From assembly GCA_000431535.1 (NCBI GenBank), contig HF991791.1, positions 1 to 47,841 on the forward strand: a stretch of 47,841 nt of DNA, in the 5' to 3' direction. Source of the stretch: Clostridium sp. CAG:678. GTDB taxonomy: Bacteria; Bacillota; Clostridia; Oscillospirales; Acutalibacteraceae. Below, in pieces: positions 43,594 through 47,841 of the stretch. Each line of letters begins with the position of its first letter. The stretch's first letter is position 1. The translations under genes and the position numbers were made by a program. The notes below the pieces were generated by a model that was not told the origin of the DNA, made no database searches, and was given only the letters and a program-made list of their open reading frames with translations.

Positions 43594-43716
43594 ATTATTC
43601 AGTAATTAAAGATATTAAATCTTGATTGCTGAAAACACCTTTACGCTTATTACAAGAATAGCTTTTCGAAATACAATCTGATAGGGCGTAACAGGTTGAA
43701 GAATTAAAGGGGATTT

Positions 43717-44202
43717 ATGAATTTACATTTGATTCAGATTAAACGTTCAAATAAAAGACCTAAAGCAGGCGATATTTTTGTTGTGCAACCGATGGAGGGC
43801 ATATATTATTACGGAAAAGTTATTTATGAAAAAACATATAGCATATATGAAATGTTTAATGATTTTCCGTTGATATACATATACGATCACACAACAAATA
43901 AACTTTGTATGCCTCAAACATTGGATAAAATTTTAATAGCTCCTCTTCTTACTAATTATACGCCCTGGAGCCGAAGATATTTTTACACAATTGGAAATAT
44001 TCCTGTTACAGATGCAGAAAAACAGCTTGACTGTGGGTTTAAGGCTTATTCTATTTTAGATTCTAAACATGAAGATCCATTTTACAGAGACATTCATGGT
44101 GAACGAATTGATTATACACCAAAATACGGCGCACCATTTGGATTGCATTCATATAAAGGCATTAATTATGAATTATGTAGGGCTTTAAATATCGAAGACT
44201 GA
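43717..44202 (+). CDS. Imm26-family immunity protein
   Basis: A 161-aa protein with the Imm26 layout: K-A-G-D-I-F-V-V (17-24), Y-Y-Y-G-K-V-I-Y, L-I-Y-I-Y-D, L-I-A-P-L-L-T-N and W-S-R-R-Y-F-Y-T-I. Imm26 proteins neutralise cognate polymorphic toxins. AAGGGGA precedes the ATG at 7 bases. The lack of a toxin suggests an orphan gene giving protection against toxins of competing cells. Confidence 0.8.
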   Translation: MNLHLIQIKRSNKRPKAGDIFVVQPMEGIYYYGKVIYEKTYSIYEMFNDFPLIYIYDHTTNKLCMPQTLDKILIAPLLTNYTPWSRRYFYTIGNIPVTDAEKQLDCGFKAYSILDSKHEDPFYRDIHGERIDYTPKYGAPFGLHSYKGINYELCRALNIED

Positions 44203-44247
44203 TTAACACTTTTACCTTGAAGAATAATAAGATTTAAACTAATAATT

Positions 44248-44317
44248 AGGTTGTTAAACGAATAAAATTTATATGGATAGCAGTTTCTCAATTCAGAGAA
44301 ACTGCTATTTTTTTGTT
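44248..44317. repeat. Direct repeat (DUF6809 3' end plus terminator), copy 2
   Basis: Reads R-L-L-N-E-stop and then the same AAATTTATATG(G/A)ATAGCAG hairpin as copy 1. Only the 3' tail of the DUF6809 gene is present. Confidence 0.8.
44277..44315 (+). terminator. Rho-independent terminator
   Basis: ATAGCAGTTTCTC and GAGAAACTGCTAT pair around six bases, followed by seven T. It terminates the immunity cassette. Confidence 0.9.
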
Positions 44318-44598
44318 TGAAAAAGCGTTGTACAAAACGCTGAAAATAAAAAAGATATATCTTAGGAAGATGCACGCAATATGAAAAAATCTGTTATCTT
44401 TTTTTGTGATAAAAAAATTTGGCTCAAAAGTGTTTGCTTAACGGCTAAATATATGGAGGGGTATGTAAATATTTTGTAAATAAAATTGAAACGCCCTCAT
44501 TTTTTGCCGTTTTCGCGGCTATATAGTGAAGGGGTTTTTTAAAAAGTTTGGCTCAAAAGGCATAAAAAGTGTGCAAGGGTAAGTGAGGGGGTGAATTT

Positions 44599-44880
44599 AT
44601 GAATAAACAAAAAGGCAATTTCTTTCTTCTGCCTAATAAAATTTTTGATGAAGGCTTAACGCCTATGGAGTTTGTGGTATACAGCTTTCTGACAAGCAGA
44701 AGTGATGCTAAAGGAATGAGTTATTATTCCGTTCCCAACATTGCAAAGTACTGCGGTATGTGTGAGAACTCCTGTCGTAAAGCAATCAGAGGACTTACTG
44801 AAAAAGGCTATGTTGATGTTTCGGAAAGGTATTTTGCACATTCAAGGCAGAGCAATCTGTATACGGTACACAAAATATGA
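44599..44880 (+). CDS. Replication-initiator-like helix-turn-helix protein
   Basis: A 93-aa protein starting M-N-K-Q-K-G-N-F-F-L-L-P-N-K-I-F-D-E-G-L with a winged-helix body (M-E-F-V-V-Y-S-F-L, then S-V-P-N-I-A-K-Y-C-G-M-C-E-N-S-C-R-K-A-I-R-G-L). The pattern matches HTH proteins related to RepA/DnaD-type initiators on mobile elements. RBS GAGGGGG lies 7 bases ahead. Two 13-base direct repeats upstream might be its binding sites. A role in replication of the excised element is inference. Confidence 0.6.
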   Translation: MNKQKGNFFLLPNKIFDEGLTPMEFVVYSFLTSRSDAKGMSYYSVPNIAKYCGMCENSCRKAIRGLTEKGYVDVSERYFAHSRQSNLYTVHKI

Positions 44881-45013
44881 ACCACACCAGGTTCAGCAAA
44901 CGGTGACAAACAATTAAAAGCCTTTGGAGTGAAAAAACAAAAGTAATCGGGCTGATTATAAAAACGCAAATTTGAGGCGTTTGTGGCGGTAATTTAAAAG
45001 AATCATGAATAAA

Positions 45014-45115
45014 GGTGCTTTGCACCGCACTACATCAGTCAGCAACGCTGACTGTTAGGCGAGTTTCGTCTTTGTATTACGCTACGGCGCAAACAAAGAC
45101 AAGCGGGAGACCCGC
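45014..45115. other. Candidate oriT / cis-acting transfer region
   Basis: Four hairpins lie close together just upstream of mobC: GGTGC/GCACC (45014-45026), AGTCAGC/GCTGACT (45037-45053), GTCTTTGT/ACAAAGAC (45068-45100) and GCGGG/CCCGC (45103-45115). Clustered inverted repeats next to relaxase genes are typical of oriT. The nic site was not identified. Confidence 0.5.
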
Positions 45116-45148
45116 ACCCCAAATTTTGAAATCAGGAGGTGAAAAATC

Positions 45149-45457
45149 ATAGATAATAACAGAACAGAAATTTTAAATTTCAGGGTAACAAAAACAGAAA
45201 AAGAATTGATAGAGATGTATGCAAGCACCAAGTATAAAAGCATTGCTCCCTATCTTCGTGACTGTGCTTTGCATAAAGAAATCAAAATCATTCGAGGCAT
45301 TGAAGGAGTTGAATATGAGTTAAGACGAATAGGAAACAATCTTAATCAGCTGACAAGAGCAGTCAATTCAGGAATGTGTAACGCTATTGATTTAAAAGAA
45401 ATGCGTCAGGAGGTGGCAAAGGTATGGCAATTATTAAGTTCACTTCAGGGAAAATAA
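45149..45457 (+). CDS. mobC: MobC-like mobilization protein with apparent ATA start
   Basis: MobC proteins are ribbon-helix-helix accessories that help the relaxase at oriT. The reading frame needs N-terminal residues R-T-E-I-L-N-F-R-V-T-K-T-E-K, the RHH strand, which lie upstream of the first usable codons (TTG 45206). AGGAGG at 45134-45139 is 9 bases before an in-frame ATA at 45149; a TGA closes the frame just above. An ATA start, or a mutated ATG, is thus the simplest reading (102 aa). The body L-R-R-I-G-N-N-L-N-Q-L-T-R is diagnostic for MobC. It overlaps the relaxase by 34 bases. Confidence 0.8.
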   Translation: MDNNRTEILNFRVTKTEKELIEMYASTKYKSIAPYLRDCALHKEIKIIRGIEGVEYELRRIGNNLNQLTRAVNSGMCNAIDLKEMRQEVAKVWQLLSSLQGK

Positions 45458-46401
45458 ATCCGAGAACTGTCATCAATTATGTATGCAACAAAGAAAAAAC
45501 CACTGATAAACTTATCAGCGGTAAAGACTGCATGCCGGAAAGCTGCGAGTATGAATTTGCAGAAGTTAAAAAAGCATTCGGAAAAACTGACGGCAGAACT
45601 TACTACCATATGATACAATCCTTCTCTCCTGATGACAGGATAACTCCTGAGCAAGCACACGAGGTTGGACTGCAAATGGCAGAATTGTTTGAAGGTTATC
45701 AAGTGCTTGTAGTCACTCACACCAACAAAGCTCACACGCATAATCATCTTGTAATCAACAGTGTGAACTTTGAAAACGGAAAGAAGCTGACTATTTCTAA
45801 TCAGGAACTTGAAGATATTAAAAATTATTCAAACAGTATTTGCTTAAAAAACGGCTGGGATGTTACAGAGGCAAAGACAAGAAGAAACAGAAATCCGAAA
45901 TGGAAACAGATAATTATTGAAGACGCTCTTACTGCTATGGTTGAAAGTTACAGTATGGATGAGTACATTTCAAAATTAAAAGAGCTTGGTATTTATGTTT
46001 CATACAATCCCGACTACAAGTATATGACTTACAGTGATGCAGAGGGACACAAGTGCAGAGATGCAAAACTGTTTGATGAGAGGTTACTTAAGAAAAATCT
46101 TGAACTTTATTTTGACTTAGGCGGAGCGGAAACTCTGATTGGAGATACCATTCTCGATTACGAAACGCCGAAGTCAGGCAACTGTACTGACGGACTTACG
46201 AATTTGATTACAAATTTCATCGACACGATACAGGCTGACGAAGAAGAATACGATGACACTTATTACATTCACGACAGAAAAAAGTTAGAGAAAATAGTTG
46301 AAAAAATGCGAGCAAAGGGTTCCAAAATTACGCTCGCAAAACTAATAAAAATACTTAATTCAAAAACAGAACCGAAAGAAACTTATTATTTCGGTTGGTA
46401 A
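45424..46401 (+). CDS. mobA: MOB_P-type relaxase (mobilization nuclease)
   Basis: The relaxase nicks oriT and pilots DNA during conjugative mobilization. Of 325 aa, the catalytic domain is N-terminal. The histidine triad is H99-T-N-K-A-H104-T-H106-N-H108, and Y-Y-H62-M-I-Q-S-F is conserved. The early tyrosines (Y19, Y60/Y61) could be the nucleophile; I cannot tell which. The protein is shorter than many relatives and lacks a large C-terminal domain. It has AGGAGG about 10 bases upstream inside mobC. With no visible type IV coupling gene, the element is likely mobilizable rather than self-transmissible. Confidence 0.9.
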   Translation: MAIIKFTSGKINPRTVINYVCNKEKTTDKLISGKDCMPESCEYEFAEVKKAFGKTDGRTYYHMIQSFSPDDRITPEQAHEVGLQMAELFEGYQVLVVTHTNKAHTHNHLVINSVNFENGKKLTISNQELEDIKNYSNSICLKNGWDVTEAKTRRNRNPKWKQIIIEDALTAMVESYSMDEYISKLKELGIYVSYNPDYKYMTYSDAEGHKCRDAKLFDERLLKKNLELYFDLGGAETLIGDTILDYETPKSGNCTDGLTNLITNFIDTIQADEEEYDDTYYIHDRKKLEKIVEKMRAKGSKITLAKLIKILNSKTEPKETYYFGW

Positions 46402-46417
46402 TTTAGGAGGTTTACAT

Positions 46418-46609
46418 ATGAATAATGAAAATAAAAATGATGAGTTTGTATTTTTAACGCCCATGGATGTGGCAAAAATAATCGGTTGTTCAATACCTAC
46501 TGCAAGAAAACTTTTCTACCGTAATGATTTTCCTGCAATCAAAGTAGGTAAGAATCTCAAAGTGCTAAAATCAGAATTTATAAAATGGTGCAGTGAAAGG
46601 AGAATGTAA
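46418..46609 (+). CDS. xis: Excisionase-like helix-turn-helix protein
   Basis: A 63-aa HTH_17 protein: L-T-P-M-D-V-A-K-I-I-G-C-S-I-P-T-A-R-K-L-F is the HTH, then F-P-A-I-K-V-G-K-N-L-K-V-L-K-S-E-F-I-K-W forms the wing. RBS AGGAGG lies 7 bases ahead, 17 bases after the relaxase stop. Its position close to the right element end, opposite the integrase at the left end, suits an excisionase acting with that integrase. Confidence 0.8.
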   Translation: MNNENKNDEFVFLTPMDVAKIIGCSIPTARKLFYRNDFPAIKVGKNLKVLKSEFIKWCSERRM

Positions 46610-46625
46610 TTATAGAGAATAAAAA

Positions 46626-46658
46626 AATCATAACCACTATCAACTAGTGGTTATGATT
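46626..46658. terminator. Perfect hairpin between convergent genes
   Basis: Arms AATCATAACCACTA and TAGTGGTTATGATT are perfect over 14 bases with a 5-base loop. A-run on the left gives a T-run on the minus strand, so it ends the BRO-family gene; it may also stop the mob operon. Confidence 0.85.
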
Positions 46659-46671
46659 GAACAAGGCTATA

Positions 46672-47541
46672 TTAATCATCTTTTGAAGAGGCAGATTCAA
46701 TCAGATCAACTACAACTTCATTTAGTTTTTTTGCATCATTTGATGTGATAACAGGTTTTCCTGTTTGGCTTTCAATGGATTTTCTTGCATCTCCTGCAAC
46801 CTTACCGCCTTTGTTTGCAACGGCTTTGTTTTCTTCAAAATTTTTTGGATTTTCCGACTGAGAAATTTCCTTTGTTGAAGCTTCAGCCAACATGGTCAAA
46901 ACAAGTTCAAGGTCACTCATATTGTCACGCAAATTTTCTTTTTTTAATCCCTTAAGATTTTTATATTGCCTTGTGCTCATACCTGACCAAGCCTTGGTTA
47001 TTTCATCTGTAAGGATTGCATATTCTTTGCCTTTTTCAACACCACGCTTTTGCCATTCATCAGTAAGTTCATTTCTTATACGAATAGACAAAAGTCTTTG
47101 ATGTATCCAATCTTCAGAATATCCTTTTTTCTGGTATGTTTCAACCGCTCTGTCTATTGCCAATTCAGGATCAATAGTTTCTTCTATTCTTTCTCTACCA
47201 ACCTGTGCAAGCCACATCTTAAATGGCTCTGCTTTTTTCGATGGCACAGACTGAATAATGCGTAATAATTGTTCTGTATCAGCAACATCAGTTTTGTATT
47301 TTTTTCCATCTTTCGGCGACTTTAATTTCAGTTGCTGACAATTTATCAGCAACTGGTCTGCACCCTCTTCTTTCAAGCGTTGTTTCAATTTTGCCCAATA
47401 ATTACTTGCACTTCTTTGTGTTGGTTGATCTGTCAAAACCGATATTACATCAACAATAGAAAAGTACCACTCTTCCTTTTCATCATCCCACGCAGTACGA
47501 ATCGGCTTATCTTCAAAAAGTTGAATATTATTATCACCCAT
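46672..47541 (-). CDS. BRO-N domain protein (DinD/phage antirepressor-like)
   Basis: The product has 289 aa from ATG 47541 (GGGAG, 9 bases). The BRO-N domain spans about 8-115: I-R-T-A-W-D-D-E-K-E-E-W-Y-F-S-I-V-D-V-I-S-V-L-T. The middle part (Y-S-E-D-W-I-H-Q-R-L-L-S-I-R-I-R-N-E-L-T) and the C-terminal G-G-K-V-A-G-D-A-R segment match the DinD-like group. BRO-N proteins bind DNA and act as antirepressors or damage-response factors. It is convergent with the mob operon and lies just before the tRNA-Pro end of the island. Confidence 0.85.
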   Translation of the reverse strand: MGDNNIQLFEDKPIRTAWDDEKEEWYFSIVDVISVLTDQPTQRSASNYWAKLKQRLKEEGADQLLINCQQLKLKSPKDGKKYKTDVADTEQLLRIIQSVPSKKAEPFKMWLAQVGRERIEETIDPELAIDRAVETYQKKGYSEDWIHQRLLSIRIRNELTDEWQKRGVEKGKEYAILTDEITKAWSGMSTRQYKNLKGLKKENLRDNMSDLELVLTMLAEASTKEISQSENPKNFEENKAVANKGGKVAGDARKSIESQTGKPVITSNDAKKLNEVVVDLIESASSKDD

Positions 47542-47614
47542 ATTATTATTCTCCCTTTTATGATATTTTAATTTTATCACAAAAAAATCAGATCATCAAT
47601 ATGTTAAAAATCAC

Positions 47615-47660
47615 ATGCAGCATGCCATTGGGATGACATTCGGTTGGCATTCAACCCATC
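47615..47660. repeat. Short sequence related to the right end of repeats A and B
   Basis: TGCCAT...TGACATTCGG and GGTTGGCATTCAAC resemble TTGCCATTTGGTTGACATTC in copies A and B. It may be an integrase arm-binding site near the element end. Confidence 0.35.
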
Positions 47661-47695
47661 TTGAGCAATCTCAAGTTATCTCAAGGTGAAAATGG

Positions 47696-47737
47696 AAAAG
47701 GCTCTAAGCCCAGGTTTAAAGGGGTTTAGAGCCTTTT
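47696..47737. terminator. Rho-independent terminator, bidirectional
   Basis: AAAAGGCTCTAAGCCC pairs with GGGGTTTAGAGCCTTTT (one mismatch-type wobble) around nine bases. Confidence 0.8.
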
Positions 47738-47745
47738 GGCATAAG

Positions 47746-47775
47746 AAAAAGACGGTTTAGAAAACCGTCTTTTTT
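47746..47775 (-). terminator. Terminator of the tRNA-Pro gene
   Basis: AAAGACGGTTT and AAACCGTCTTT pair around AGA; T-runs occur on both sides. It lies directly after the CCA end of the minus-strand tRNA. Confidence 0.85.
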
Positions 47776-47841
47776 GGTCGAGGTGACAGGACTTGAACCT
47801 GCGGCATCCTGCTCCCAAAGCAGGCACTCTAGCCAAACTGA
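47775..47841 (-). tRNA. tRNA-Pro (anticodon TGG), 5' end beyond the window
   Basis: On the minus strand the sequence shows part of the D arm (TCAGTTTGGCTAGAGTGC), the anticodon arm CCTGC-TTTGGGA-GCAGG with TGG, the T arm GCAGG-TTCAAGT-CCTGT and the acceptor strand CACCTCGA with CCA encoded. About ten 5' bases are cut off. It is the likely integration target of the element on its left. Confidence 0.9.

Larger units (their letters stand above)
44203..44598. other. Spacer with terminator and repeated 13-mers
   Basis: Holds repeat copy 2 (44248-44317), its terminator, and two identical 13-mers TTTGGCTCAAAAG (44418-44430 and 44547-44559) upstream of the Rep-like gene. No gene was recognised. Confidence 0.5.

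Noticed and set aside
44599-44880. Full plasmid replication initiator
   Set aside because: Only a 93-aa winged-helix protein is encoded; no catalytic Rep domain is visible.
1-47841. CRISPR array or cas genes
   Set aside because: No regularly spaced repeats and no Cas signatures were seen.
1-47841. Intact insertion sequence
   Set aside because: No DDE or HUH transposase was found; the TnpV-like protein is not a transposase.

Overview
The window looks like an accessory, island-type stretch of a low-GC Gram-positive genome, most likely a gut Clostridia (Ruminococcaceae/Oscillospiraceae-like). Reasons: AGGAGG-type ribosome sites almost everywhere, AT-rich codon use, encoded CCA ends on tRNAs, a TnpV-like protein, a DUF6809-like protein and a Gram-positive MOB_P-type relaxase. 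No rRNA, CRISPR array or intact insertion sequence was seen. Assignment below family level is inference.

Region 1 (1 to about 11.85 kb, minus strand) looks like the right part of an island integrated into a tRNA-Ser gene: a 3' fragment of tRNA-Ser with its terminator lies at 11791-11887. In order of transcription it carries an excisionase-like HTH protein, a TnpV-like protein, an AAA+/DUF4143 ATPase overlapping a class III Fic protein, a broken winged-helix ORF, an Mrr-type nuclease and a type I restriction locus (hsdR, hsdM, a PIN-like membrane protein, and hsdS running off the left edge).

Region 2 (about 11.9-14.2 kb) resembles chromosomal backbone: a secreted membrane-anchored protein, a small hypothetical protein and a GNAT acetyltransferase.

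Region 3 (14.3-21.5 kb) is bracketed by two diverged ~180 bp repeats (14.28-14.47 and 21.27-21.46 kb). It contains an HD-like/PD-(D/E)XK fusion protein, a decayed DUF2779 gene, a PD-(D/E)XK nuclease overlapping a metallophosphoesterase, the degenerate 3' end of an integrase, and an HTH/ankyrin-like protein paired with a tiny acidic protein. It looks like the remains of an older element.

Region 4 (21.5-47.8 kb) looks like a mobilizable element ending at tRNA-Pro(TGG). Its mobility genes are a tyrosine integrase at the left and a Rep-like HTH protein, oriT-like region, MobC, relaxase and excisionase at the right. The cargo is mostly defence: AbiH + DcdV-type dCMP deaminase + zinc ribbon; Hachiman (HamA + HamB); a second type I system with a DUF262-HNH (GmrSD-like) gene and a two-TM protein in its operon; regulators; a membrane protein + HNH pair; and a cassette of orphan immunity genes (Imm11-like pseudogene, SUFU, Imm26).

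The genes together form a layered defence island: DNA-recognising nucleases (type I, type IV-like, Mrr, Hachiman), nucleotide depletion (DcdV), abortive infection (AbiH) and toxin immunity, carried by at least two, perhaps three, tRNA-targeted elements. The least explained units are the HD-like/PD-(D/E)XK protein, the membrane proteins embedded in both type I loci, the zinc ribbon fused by overlap to DcdV, the HTH-ankyrin/acidic peptide pair and the TM+HNH pair.
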